From: M3007 sp031398055
Lineage (GTDB): Bacteria; Bacteroidota; Bacteroidia; Chitinophagales; Saprospiraceae
Length of the DNA: 64,000 nt
NCBI GenBank assembly: GCA_031398055.1
Contig: JANNMS010000240.1
Location: forward strand, 7,817 to 71,816
Direction of reading: 5' to 3'
Shown here: piece by piece, positions 1-8,010 of the stretch
How the letters are laid out: each line of letters starts with the position of its first letter
Numbering within the stretch: position 1 is the stretch's first letter
The notes under the pieces: model-generated
What the model saw: the letters and a program-made list of their open reading frames with translations, nothing else
What the model was told of the DNA's origin: nothing
Database searches by the model: none
Made by a program: the position numbers and the translations under genes

Positions 1-697
1 CGTGGATGCTTGCATTGCCATTGGCATCGGGGTCAACAGAGATGTTTTTGCAAACAAGGACGGGCGGTTTGGTGTCGGGAGTGGTCGAGATGGTCACCTG
101 ATAGTTGATAGTACAGCCCCCTTGGTTGTAGGTGATGGTTGCCCGATAAATGCCGGGGGCGAGGTTGGAGCGGGTTGCGGTCGTGGAGCCGTTTTCCCAA
201 AGGTATGTTACGGGCGGCGGCGCATTTATCAGTCGCGGTTCGATGAAACCATCCGCTGTATTCGGGCAACTGGTGTTGAAATAAATCGGCTGGAACAAGG
301 CATCGCAGGCGGATATATGGAAGGAATAAGTTTTTACCAAAGTGTAGTCGGGAGGGGTTTTGTCATTGATATCATGTTTGAAAACATTGACAGTATAGTC
401 TCCGGGAGCCAAAACGCCCAAGGGTTCGGAATGGACGATATTTGGTTGAAATAAAATAATGACGCAAAGATTCGGGGGGATTCGCCCAAAATCAAGATAG
501 AGATTGGCCGTGTTCCCATTCCAGACGATGTGCGAACCATCAATTTTCATACATGGAGTTAGGGTAATGTCCAATTTTAACAAGATGTTTTGACCATTGA
601 ATGCAGGGTTGGGGGAATGTGTTGCGGCAGTGAAGGATTGTGCCCAAAACGAAAAGGACAAGCAAAGGCCATAAAACAGGAGAAAGATTTTTTTCAT
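1..697 (-). CDS. Secreted SprB/HYR-repeat adhesin, 3' end outside the window
   Basis: The reading frame opens at the ATG at 697 and stays open to the left edge, giving 232 residues with the C-terminus missing. It begins with a signal peptide (MKKIFLLFYGLCLSFSFWAQ). A first domain of about 100 residues is not recognised. Next comes a SprB-type repeat at about 140-202 (NTADGFIEP, then YLWENGSTTATRSNLAPGIY, then GGCTINYQVTI). The last residues seen, PPVLVCKNISVDPDANGNAS, match the start of the HYR-like repeat common in Bacteroidota adhesins. The full protein is probably a long cell-surface protein exported by the Sec and type IX systems. It is the last visible member of the minus-strand run starting near 11.7 kb, separated from the cohesin-like gene by a terminator-like hairpin, so it may have its own promoter. 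The substrate is unknown. Confidence 0.8.
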   Translation of the reverse strand, partial: MKKIFLLFYGLCLSFSFWAQSFTAATHSPNPAFNGQNILLKLDITLTPCMKIDGSHIVWNGNTANLYLDFGRIPPNLCVIILFQPNIVHSEPLGVLAPGDYTVNVFKHDINDKTPPDYTLVKTYSFHISACDALFQPIYFNTSCPNTADGFIEPRLINAPPPVTYLWENGSTTATRSNLAPGIYRATITYNQGGCTINYQVTISTTPDTKPPVLVCKNISVDPDANGNASIH

Positions 698-772
698 TTT
701 TAAAAAAATGTTTTTTGAAAAAAGAAAGGGTGAATTCAAGGCAAAAGGAAGGATTATGTGATTTGAAAAATG

Positions 773-801
773 AAAAGACATTTTTTAAAAAAATGTCTTT
801 T
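773..801 (-). terminator. A/T-rich palindrome after the cohesin-like gene
   Basis: The arms AAAAGACATTTTTT (773-786) and AAAAAATGTCTTTT (788-801) are perfect complements around one base. A T-rich stretch follows on the minus strand. It lies 12 bp past the stop of the cohesin-like gene, where a transcript terminator would be expected. Confidence 0.55.
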
Positions 802-812
802 CTAAAAACACT

Positions 813-3335
813 TCATTCTTGCACGACGACAAACCGTTTGACCAACTCGCGCTGGCCTTCTGGTTTGAGTTTCAAAAAATAAATGCCGCCTGCAAAACCT
901 TCCAAACCGATTTTGAGCGGCTGCTGCAAATCGCTGTTTTTCAAATTTTTGGTCAAAAACAAACGCCCGGCAGCATCGCTGATTTGGAGTTCGGCGGAAT
1001 TGGCGGCATTTTCCGAAAAAATGAGCATCGTAAAATCACGGGCGGGGTTGGGCCGCAGTTCAAAAAACGCGTCCGGCAATTCTGGCATTTGGATTTTTAC
1101 GATTTCGGAAAAATTGGTTTTACCATCTTTTAACATCCATTTTAAACGGTAAAAGTTTTCACCAGCGAGTGGTTTTTTGTCCAATTCGTTGAAATACAAA
1201 ATTTCACCTGCCGTGCCCATGCCGTTTGTTTTTAAAATTGGTTGCCAGTTGTCATCCTGAAAGGATCTGCGTTCGACGACGAAAAAATCGTTCAAACCGC
1301 CCGTCCGGTTCACCCAGTTCAGTTTCACGACCGCGCCGTCGCGGAAGGCATTGAAAACCAAAAGCGGTTGGTTAATTGCCAAATTGCCGTTCCCGGATTT
1401 TCCGAGGCACCAGTCGCGGGTCGAAACGCAGCCGCCGCCGTAACTTTTCCAGCACCAAACTTGTGCGAAATAGGCTCCTGCGGGTGCTTTTCCAGTCAAT
1501 GCGTAATCTTGGAGGGAGGTGTTTTTTATCAAAGTCGAAATTTCGCTGCCCAACAATTTGCCGTCGGCGTCCATGAATTTCAGGCCGACCAAGGCTCGGG
1601 AATCGGCCGAACCGAGCGCGGCTTTGACATTAAAAACATACGTCGCGCCGACCTGCGCCAAAACCGTTTGCCCAAAACCCCCGTCGTTGCCGCAAACTTG
1701 GCCGCTGCCCGAATTCGCCGCCGCCAAATAGTACCACCAACTGGCCAAACCTGCGGAAAAATTGGCGTTTTGCAAAAGGTTTACGCCACAATCGGAGGGC
1801 GGTGGCGGGGTCGTGCCGTCGTCGGTGAGGCACCAATCATCCATGGAAAGGCAACCGCTGCCGGGGCTTTTCCAGCAGTGGATTTGGACAAAACGAGTCC
1901 CGGCGGGTGCTTTTGCCTCCAAAACCTGCGGCTGCGGACTGTTTTGATAAATAAATTGGGCGTTTTCGGCGTCGAGTTCGTTGCCGTTTGCATCGAGGAA
2001 TTTGAGGGTCATTTGGGCATTGACGCCCGGGTTGGAAAGCGCGGCGCTGACGCTCAAACGGTAGGTTTTGCCGGCCACGCCGTCGGCAGATTGGCCGCAG
2101 CCGCCGTCACCGTTGCAGATTTCGGCCTTGCCGCCAGTGATGTTGGCTTGGTACGACCACCAATTGGAGAAGGCGTTTGAAAAATCGGCGTTTTTCAACA
2201 AATTTCCGGTGCAGCCATTCGGGGGCGGGTCGGTCTGGTTGACGGTGACGGTGAATGAACAGGTTTTCAGATTTCCACAACCGTCCGACGCTGAATAAAT
2301 TACGCTGGAAGTGCCGAGCGGAAATGCTTCGCCGCTCGTTGGGCCAGCAATTTTTGAAGTAACGACCGCGCCCGTCGGGCAATTGGACGTGCCGACCGGG
2401 GAGGTGTAATTGACGGTGGCTGTTGTTTGCCTTGCGGCGGCGTTGACCGTGATGTTTTGTGGGCAATTGAGGTTCAAAACGTAAATCGTCGTGCCGGAAA
2501 CAGCGACATTGAAACAGCAACTTTTGTAGTTCCCGCAGCCGTCGGTCGCGACAAAACAGACCTGCGTCGTGCCGAGTGGAAATGCCGCACCGGATGCCAA
2601 ACCGGTCGTCCGGTTGAACGAAAACCCGGTGAAACAAGTGGTGACCGCCGCCGGGTCGACATAATTGACAACTGCCGAGTTCTGACCTGCGGCAGCGGTG
2701 GCCGAAATATCGGTGGGGCAATTGATGATGTTCAATTGAGTCGGGATGCCGACGCATTGACAACTCGAATTTACTTTGTCGTCCATGGTGTTTTGGATGT
2801 TGTCGTTGCAGGGGTCATTGAAGTTCAAATTGAGGCTGGGGCAATCTTTTCCGCCGCCTGAAATCGTAATCGAACCGTTTTGCTGGGAAAATGAAATAAC
2901 ATTTCCCGTTGCATCCGTCGCCTCGCGCACGTTCGGAACATCGGAAAAAGTAATGGCCGTGCTGCTCGCGCCGACCGTGGTGAAACAAATTTCAAATAAA
3001 ACCGTGCCGTTCGGCAGTGATTTGCCCTGACCATCGGGCGAGTTCCAAACACTGTTCAAAACCATGCCGCTGCTGTCGGCGTTCGGATTGAAATTGCCAG
3101 AAGCGAGTCCGGTGAGGCCAAAATTTTTGAGTTCGAGAAATGTCGCCACGTTTTTGTTCCAATTCATGGAAAATTGAAAACTGCCGACGTTGGTAAAATT
3201 GGTGGTCGTGACTTTGACACAAACCGTGCTGCCTGCCGCCGCCGTTTCGTTGGAAGCCGTGAAAAGGAGTCCGTTTTGGGCAAAAAGTATGATTTGAAAA
3301 AAAGAAAAAGCCAATAGAAGTGTAAAACGCTTCAT
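813..3335 (-). CDS. Secreted multidomain T9SS type A protein with cohesin-like, HYR and CBM-like domains
   Basis: 840 residues. Order: signal peptide (1-19); cohesin-like beta-sandwich (about 21-157; VCVKVTTTNFTNVGSFQFSM is the typical opening); a short Cys-rich linker (NDPCNDNIQNTMDD, CQCVG); two HYR domains (about 203-283 and 288-370, each with an ATDGCGN- or ASDGCGN-type motif); two carbohydrate-binding-like modules (about 378-508 and 515-648, starting NLLKNADFSN and NLLQNANFSA); an Fn3-like stretch (VVKLNWVNRTGG); and a type A T9SS sorting domain (about 757-840; RPNPARDF, GIYFLKL). The sorting domain predicts outer-membrane export and cell-surface attachment. The cohesin-like domain is notable because the next gene upstream in the run encodes a dockerin-like repeat. 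Ligands of the CBM-like domains cannot be read from sequence. Confidence 0.85.
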   Translation of the reverse strand: MKRFTLLLAFSFFQIILFAQNGLLFTASNETAAAGSTVCVKVTTTNFTNVGSFQFSMNWNKNVATFLELKNFGLTGLASGNFNPNADSSGMVLNSVWNSPDGQGKSLPNGTVLFEICFTTVGASSTAITFSDVPNVREATDATGNVISFSQQNGSITISGGGKDCPSLNLNFNDPCNDNIQNTMDDKVNSSCQCVGIPTQLNIINCPTDISATAAAGQNSAVVNYVDPAAVTTCFTGFSFNRTTGLASGAAFPLGTTQVCFVATDGCGNYKSCCFNVAVSGTTIYVLNLNCPQNITVNAAARQTTATVNYTSPVGTSNCPTGAVVTSKIAGPTSGEAFPLGTSSVIYSASDGCGNLKTCSFTVTVNQTDPPPNGCTGNLLKNADFSNAFSNWWSYQANITGGKAEICNGDGGCGQSADGVAGKTYRLSVSAALSNPGVNAQMTLKFLDANGNELDAENAQFIYQNSPQPQVLEAKAPAGTRFVQIHCWKSPGSGCLSMDDWCLTDDGTTPPPPSDCGVNLLQNANFSAGLASWWYYLAAANSGSGQVCGNDGGFGQTVLAQVGATYVFNVKAALGSADSRALVGLKFMDADGKLLGSEISTLIKNTSLQDYALTGKAPAGAYFAQVWCWKSYGGGCVSTRDWCLGKSGNGNLAINQPLLVFNAFRDGAVVKLNWVNRTGGLNDFFVVERRSFQDDNWQPILKTNGMGTAGEILYFNELDKKPLAGENFYRLKWMLKDGKTNFSEIVKIQMPELPDAFFELRPNPARDFTMLIFSENAANSAELQISDAAGRLFLTKNLKNSDLQQPLKIGLEGFAGGIYFLKLKPEGQRELVKRFVVVQE

Positions 3336-3391
3336 GTTTTTTTGAATTTAAAATTTTGAAAAATTGGTTAAATGCTTGAAGCCTGTTTGGA

Positions 3392-4120
3392 TTATGGCGT
3401 GGCTGTCCCGTTGACATCGCCGACCTTTATTCCGATAAAATTGACCACCGCGCTTGGGTTTTGGGCGGTCAAAGTGATTTGGAAATTTTCTGGAAAAATG
3501 GGGCTGAACGGGTTTAGCCCATTTTGAAAAGCGAAATTTTGCGGCACAAAACGCCACGACGGGGTGCTGTTCGGAAAGGCAATGTCCAAATTGAGCAACA
3601 CGCGCCGCGCCACCAAAATATCGGCGGAAGTGGCTGAGAAACTTTTGTTGCAGTCCGCCGCGATGATTTTGTACGGCGAGGGCAACAGTTGCAGGTTCAA
3701 TAAATGCCGTTGGATGGCCAGTAAATCGGCAGAAGTCAGGCCGTTTTTGAGGTTGTCGTTGCGGGTCGGAATGATGGTCAAGGCCGCGCCAGTCGGCAAA
3801 TTTTGGAGGCAAAAATCGCCATTCGCATCGGTCGTCGAAGTCGAACTGGCGGCAGTCACCAGCACATTTGGGATGGGCGCGCCGGACTCGGTGGTGATTT
3901 TTCCGGAAATCTGGCAAGGCGCGTTGGCCGTTTTTTTCGGCTGCTGAAATCCCTGCGACAAAGTGTAACCACCCGCCGTGCTGCGGGGGGTGGCGATTTC
4001 TCCGAGCGTCCATTGGAGTTGGGGGTTGCTGCTTTCTCCGGCGGAGGGGAGGACGGAGCGGGTGAGGGTTTGGGCGGGGAGGAAGAAGGGGACGAGGAGG
4101 AAGAGGATGAGTTTTTTCAT
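3392..4120 (-). CDS. Secreted dockerin-like protein with carboxypeptidase-regulatory-like domain
   Basis: 242 residues with a signal peptide (MKKLILFLLVPFFLPAQ). Residues 20-61 (LQWTLGEIA, GGYTLSQGFQQP) form the small domain also present at the start of the protein at 44456. Residues 68-118 (ISGKITTESGAPIPNVLV, DANGDFCLQNLP) are a carboxypeptidase-regulatory-like fold. Residues about 121-178 are a dockerin-type duplication. The second half fits the calcium loop spacing (D156, N158, S160, D167); the first half is degenerate but keeps an ADLLAIQRHLL helix. The C-terminal WRFVP and VGDVNGT segments are typical of Bacteroidota dockerin proteins. No T9SS CTD is seen. It sits 56 bp upstream of the cohesin-like gene on the same strand, so the two are probably co-transcribed and may bind each other. 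Confidence 0.75.
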   Translation of the reverse strand: MKKLILFLLVPFFLPAQTLTRSVLPSAGESSNPQLQWTLGEIATPRSTAGGYTLSQGFQQPKKTANAPCQISGKITTESGAPIPNVLVTAASSTSTTDANGDFCLQNLPTGAALTIIPTRNDNLKNGLTSADLLAIQRHLLNLQLLPSPYKIIAADCNKSFSATSADILVARRVLLNLDIAFPNSTPSWRFVPQNFAFQNGLNPFSPIFPENFQITLTAQNPSAVVNFIGIKVGDVNGTATP

Positions 4121-4141
4121 TGTGATAATTTTTTAGATTTA

Positions 4142-5452
4142 CTATTGCCCGATTGTTACGGGGCCTTCGATGGCTTTTAAAACCATTGGTTTTGTGAAAA
4201 TTATTGGATTAGGGAAATGGCAGGGAAAAATTCCCACCCTTGTTGGAACGGTTGGGTTCGCCGGAAAAAATTGGTTGGCAACGGATAAAAAACTATGCTC
4301 TCCAAAACCTGGAATGAAACAACCCCTGCAATTCACAAAATAATTGCAGTCATATCCCGAATCGGGAGAATATTGAGATGGCATACGTGTGCAAATTGGC
4401 TCAAAAGCAGCAGAATAATAGTCTTTATAGTTTTGCTCTTGAACTGCTTGCTCCCATGAAAAATAACCAGTCGTATTATGCGACCAAATTCTTAATCTAT
4501 CGACTGGACCTCCTGGACTGTGGTCTTCTCCTTCATCTCTTGTCCCCCATAATCCAGCATAATTCAGCCAACCTACCAAAGGGTGAAGTTTTTCTCCAAC
4601 ATTAATTAATTCCCTTGACGGTTGCCAACTTTGAACTGCCAAGCCATTCCCAGGAAATTTATCGCCATAAAAAAAATCGGGAGCATTATCAACTGCCAAA
4701 TTTGGCCATGTACCCGACTGCGGAAAACTTGCATGCGACCCTTTTGCGATGAATATCTTTGGGTGGACTCCATTTACACTACTAAAACTTGGTGATTGAG
4801 ATGAAATGTACCTCGGGGTACCATGCCCTTCTAACTGAACTTCTTCAATGGTAGCACCTAAGTAAGAGTCGGGATTGGTTAAATCATTTACACCAGATAC
4901 ACGAACACTGATACCTTCCCAGTCGCCTCGATGCCAAACACTAATATATGTGAGTGGAAATGGCAGGTCAACGGTAGCCTTAAAATCATACGAATAAAAT
5001 AGCAAATAACTAATTGCTACTTCTCCTCCACCTAATGAATGGCAACGAATAAAAGTTGGAAAGGAATAAGGCTCCCCGGGCAATTCTTTTGGAAAAATCA
5101 AAGCAATATCTTTATTTTCATAACCCAAAATAATGTCAGAAGATAAAGTATTTGTGCCCGGCAAAGTGGTAGCGTCCAAATTATTAAAATCATCTATCAC
5201 TTTTGTTTGCCCATTATATTTTAACAAAACCGACGCTCCTTTTGCTTTTGTTTGGCCAATTAAGCCTTTCATTGAAGTTGGAAAGTATAATTCATCTATG
5301 TGGAACCGCCATTCAGGGGCGAATTTGCGAGCCAAGTTCATTTCTAATGTGTCATTGATACCATCAGCGTCATCTTGTGCCTCCATAAATGTTGGAAAAA
5401 TCAGCATCAGAATCCCTGCCAAATGGAGAAGTGTTTTTTTTATTTCTATCAT
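4142..5452 (-). CDS. Secreted Vps62-like protein with shared C-terminal IGQ module
   Basis: 436 residues. The N-terminus is hydrophobic up to MEAQ, consistent with a signal peptide. The body resembles the Vps62 family: FAPEWRFHIDELYFPTS near residue 44, WHRGDWEGISVRV near 172, and GSHASFPQSGTW near 237. These are that family's aromatic, HxGDWE and GSHA signatures. The biochemical role of Vps62-like bacterial proteins is not established. The last about 60 residues end with FTKPMVLKA-EGPVTIGQ, closely matching the end of the unrelated PI-PLC-like protein encoded just upstream. Only 21 bp separate it from the dockerin gene and 26 bp from the PI-PLC-like gene, so an operon is likely. A later start at residue 17 is possible but would shorten the signal. 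Confidence 0.65.
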   Translation of the reverse strand: MIEIKKTLLHLAGILMLIFPTFMEAQDDADGINDTLEMNLARKFAPEWRFHIDELYFPTSMKGLIGQTKAKGASVLLKYNGQTKVIDDFNNLDATTLPGTNTLSSDIILGYENKDIALIFPKELPGEPYSFPTFIRCHSLGGGEVAISYLLFYSYDFKATVDLPFPLTYISVWHRGDWEGISVRVSGVNDLTNPDSYLGATIEEVQLEGHGTPRYISSQSPSFSSVNGVHPKIFIAKGSHASFPQSGTWPNLAVDNAPDFFYGDKFPGNGLAVQSWQPSRELINVGEKLHPLVGWLNYAGLWGTRDEGEDHSPGGPVDRLRIWSHNTTGYFSWEQAVQEQNYKDYYSAAFEPICTRMPSQYSPDSGYDCNYFVNCRGCFIPGFGEHSFLSVANQFFPANPTVPTRVGIFPCHFPNPIIFTKPMVLKAIEGPVTIGQ

Positions 5453-5478
5453 TTTTTTTAAAATTTATTGAGTGATTG

Positions 5479-6591
5479 TTATTGCCCAATCACCACTGGT
5501 CCGCCGTCGGCTTTCAGTGTTAGGGCTTTGGTGAATGTGAGATTTTTTTCGGGGTAGTTGCCGGTGTGGATTAAGAGTGTCCAGCCGGGTTTGGCTATGG
5601 TGTAGGATTCGCCGATTTGATTAAAGGGGAACCGAAAAGTCCCATGTTGTGAGACAAAAAAGAATTTACCCTTGTCATGCGGGTCACCGTCAGGGTAACA
5701 GGCACCGCCGCCACAATCGCTCCCATATATGTTGATGACTGGTTTGAGGATTAATGCACTTCCTTTTATGTAAATAGGATTAGGAGGAGCGAGAAACTGA
5801 TTAAACGTCCACTCATCTTGGTATTGGTCAGCTGCAATTATTTGAAAATCCTTTGATGAGCACTTAGAAATATACTCTGTCTCACAGGTATACTTACCAT
5901 CATTAACCCCCCAACTCGTAAAAGGCTCTGTTTGGAATAATAAATTGGTAGAAATACTGCCCGGGCCCTCGACAGAAGGAATTATTTGACCGGCCATTTC
6001 TGGAACTGTTTTCCAACCCCCATTTTCCTGATGTGCTTGTGGTCCAAAAATGCCATTTATAGAAAAAATATTAATTAGCAGTGTTTCCATGATTGGTATC
6101 CAACTGCTGTCGTTATACTGAGTTGGGCCCCATGCTTTCTTCTCAAACTTTATAATAATCGGCCTATATTGAAAAGACTTTGAGTTTTTGATTTTTACCA
6201 GAAACTGTTCCAATGTTTCACCCCACCAAGGCATAGCATTAGGGTCTTCATTTTCAGTCCAAGTATCATCGTTGCCATTCGGACCATTATGGCCGATATA
6301 AAAAATTGGAATGCCATTTACCATTTTCACACTAAAATCAAGTTCAAGGCGCCAGACATTCCAATCATCCATTTGTTCGAATGGTTGATTGTGCATGACT
6401 GGACAGCTATTCTCGAAAAATGTACCACCACAACACGCATACGAATTATGCGTCCCCTTCAACACCAATTCATCGAGTCGCATTGGCTGCTGCGCCCCAC
6501 TTTTCAAACCAGTCAAAGCGACCAGCATGAAAAGCAAAACCCTACTTATTTGTGTTCGTGATGGCAAAAAGCATAAAATATGATTTTTCAT
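5479..6591 (-). CDS. Secreted PI-PLC X-domain-like protein with shared C-terminal IGQ module
   Basis: 370 residues, signal peptide up to LKSGAQQ. The motif LDELVLKGTHNSY matches the first catalytic-His strand of bacterial phosphatidylinositol-specific phospholipase C-like proteins. RLELDF and YIGHNG follow at the expected places, and RPIIIKFEKK supplies the next strand. A phosphodiester-cleaving role outside the cytoplasm is therefore plausible, but lipid specificity is unknown. From about residue 315 the protein carries FRFPFNQIGESYTIAKPGWT, TGNYPEKNLTFTKALTLKA and GGPVVIGQ, which looks like one turn of a right-handed beta-helix and closes the protein. The Vps62-like neighbour ends the same way. 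The gene lies 12 bp downstream of the fibre-like gene at 6604-7989 and 26 bp upstream of the Vps62-like gene. Confidence 0.7.
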   Translation of the reverse strand: MKNHILCFLPSRTQISRVLLFMLVALTGLKSGAQQPMRLDELVLKGTHNSYACCGGTFFENSCPVMHNQPFEQMDDWNVWRLELDFSVKMVNGIPIFYIGHNGPNGNDDTWTENEDPNAMPWWGETLEQFLVKIKNSKSFQYRPIIIKFEKKAWGPTQYNDSSWIPIMETLLINIFSINGIFGPQAHQENGGWKTVPEMAGQIIPSVEGPGSISTNLLFQTEPFTSWGVNDGKYTCETEYISKCSSKDFQIIAADQYQDEWTFNQFLAPPNPIYIKGSALILKPVINIYGSDCGGGACYPDGDPHDKGKFFFVSQHGTFRFPFNQIGESYTIAKPGWTLLIHTGNYPEKNLTFTKALTLKADGGPVVIGQ

Positions 6592-6603
6592 TGCTATAAA
6601 TTT

Positions 6604-7989
6604 TTATTGAAGATTAACCAATACCAAAACCAACCCCCGACCCTCGTTCAGGGAAGTCATGGCTTTTCCGATCATTGCGCCTTGCGCGAGGGAATGGTCG
6701 CCCACTTTCATGGCGACACCGGGCAGCGAAGAAGTCGTGAGCAGGTCGCCCGGTTCGATTTTACCAAAACTGGCATCCGCTTGGACATACACCCGACCGA
6801 CCATCGCCACCGGGTATTTGCCATTGGCGATGCTTTCTTCTTGACCCATCACCATGCCCGGTTGGATGCCGCCCGCGCCAGAAATGACCCCGGCGATTTT
6901 ACGGTCGTAGGTTTCGGTGCAGATTTTCAACTGCCCGGGATGGTCGGGGTCAATCGAGACGAGCATGCCCGGTTCGGGGGCGGGTTCATTCTCAACGGAT
7001 TGAATATCAAAGGATTCGGCGAGATCCGCACCGCCAACGATTTCGAGGGTTTTGGTTTTTGTCCGACCATTGACTTCAAGTTTTTCGGTCGGATTCAAGA
7101 TGCCAATCCCAACGTTGCCCCCATCTGGATTAATCACGACTGTACCTGATTGATCAAAGGTCATTTTTGATTTCTGGCTTACCCAATCGAACAAATGAAA
7201 CGTTCCATTTGGGTTCACTTCCCAAAAAAACTCGTGACCTCCGTTATTTCTGAATGTCAACCTTGGTGCAGAATTTTTGAGATAAATCCCGCCACCTTCC
7301 ACATGTAACTTTTCTAATGGAGTGGTGGTGCCTATTCCGATGTTGCCGTCCCCGCGAACCATCAAATAAGATTTGTTCCCATCATAATTTCCAACCCAAA
7401 GTGGTTGGGCTGCCGAATTTGGGAAATAACCGCACCTGACCAATAACCCTTTTCCAGCACCACCGCCATTGTCAAATGCTGCCGTATATTTTGTATTGTC
7501 GGATTCAACGACGTGCAATTTTACCCCCGGAGCATTTGTGCCAATGCCAACATTTCCAGTTTGCCTAAAAATATTCGCCCCGTTCAAAGTCCAACCCCCA
7601 TTTCCACCCCCCGAATTCGCCGCCCACAAAGCCATCGGCACCGGCAAAATCAAACTCGTCCCCATGTCCAACTCCGCCCCGCTGCCGATTTTCATTTTCA
7701 CATTCAAAGAAAACGGTCCGTTTGCCCAATCAATCCCCGCAAATGTGCCGGTTGTGGCCGTCCCGCCGCCGACCGTCGCGCTGATTTGCCCACCAACCGG
7801 CGCGATTGGGTTTTGATTTTCAACATAAACTGCCGCGCCGTTTTTCAAAATTGAAAATTTCAAGGTCACGGCTTGGGTCACCGGATTTCCGGCGGCATCG
7901 TTCGCCACGCCCTGCCAACGAAATCCCTGCGCCCGGGCGAGCGAAACCGCGCCCAAAAACAGGAGAAAAAAGAGAAGTAATTTTTTCAT
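6604..7989 (-). CDS. Secreted fibre-like 'GNVGIGT' repeat protein, paralog 1
   Basis: 461 residues. It has a signal peptide (LGAVSLARAQG) and a conserved N-terminal module of about 125 residues (FRWQGVANDAAGNPV, FAGIDWANGPFSLNVKMKIG, PVPMALWAA). Then come three to four copies of a trimeric-fibre motif (GNVGIGTNAPGVKLHV, GNIGIGTTTPLEKLHV, GNVGIGILNPTEKLEV). A conserved C-terminal module of about 130 residues follows (GVISGAGGIQPG, AMVGRVYVQAD, GDLLTTSSLPG, GAMIGKAMTS, LVLVLVNLQ). The GIGT motifs recall phage tail fibres and trimeric adhesins, but there are no phage genes around. No classical T9SS sorting domain is visible. The same first and last modules occur in the genes at 8011 and 10326, while the middle differs. 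Function is unknown; a surface stalk or adhesin is the best guess. Confidence 0.7.
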   Translation of the reverse strand: MKKLLLFFLLFLGAVSLARAQGFRWQGVANDAAGNPVTQAVTLKFSILKNGAAVYVENQNPIAPVGGQISATVGGGTATTGTFAGIDWANGPFSLNVKMKIGSGAELDMGTSLILPVPMALWAANSGGGNGGWTLNGANIFRQTGNVGIGTNAPGVKLHVVESDNTKYTAAFDNGGGAGKGLLVRCGYFPNSAAQPLWVGNYDGNKSYLMVRGDGNIGIGTTTPLEKLHVEGGGIYLKNSAPRLTFRNNGGHEFFWEVNPNGTFHLFDWVSQKSKMTFDQSGTVVINPDGGNVGIGILNPTEKLEVNGRTKTKTLEIVGGADLAESFDIQSVENEPAPEPGMLVSIDPDHPGQLKICTETYDRKIAGVISGAGGIQPGMVMGQEESIANGKYPVAMVGRVYVQADASFGKIEPGDLLTTSSLPGVAMKVGDHSLAQGAMIGKAMTSLNEGRGLVLVLVNLQ

Positions 7990-8010
7990 AAAAGATTGAT
8001 TTTGAGTACG

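Noticed and set aside
1242..2180. Plus-strand open frame of 312 codons
   Set aside because: Antisense to the CBM-like and HYR domains of the cohesin-like protein; no domain is recognisable.
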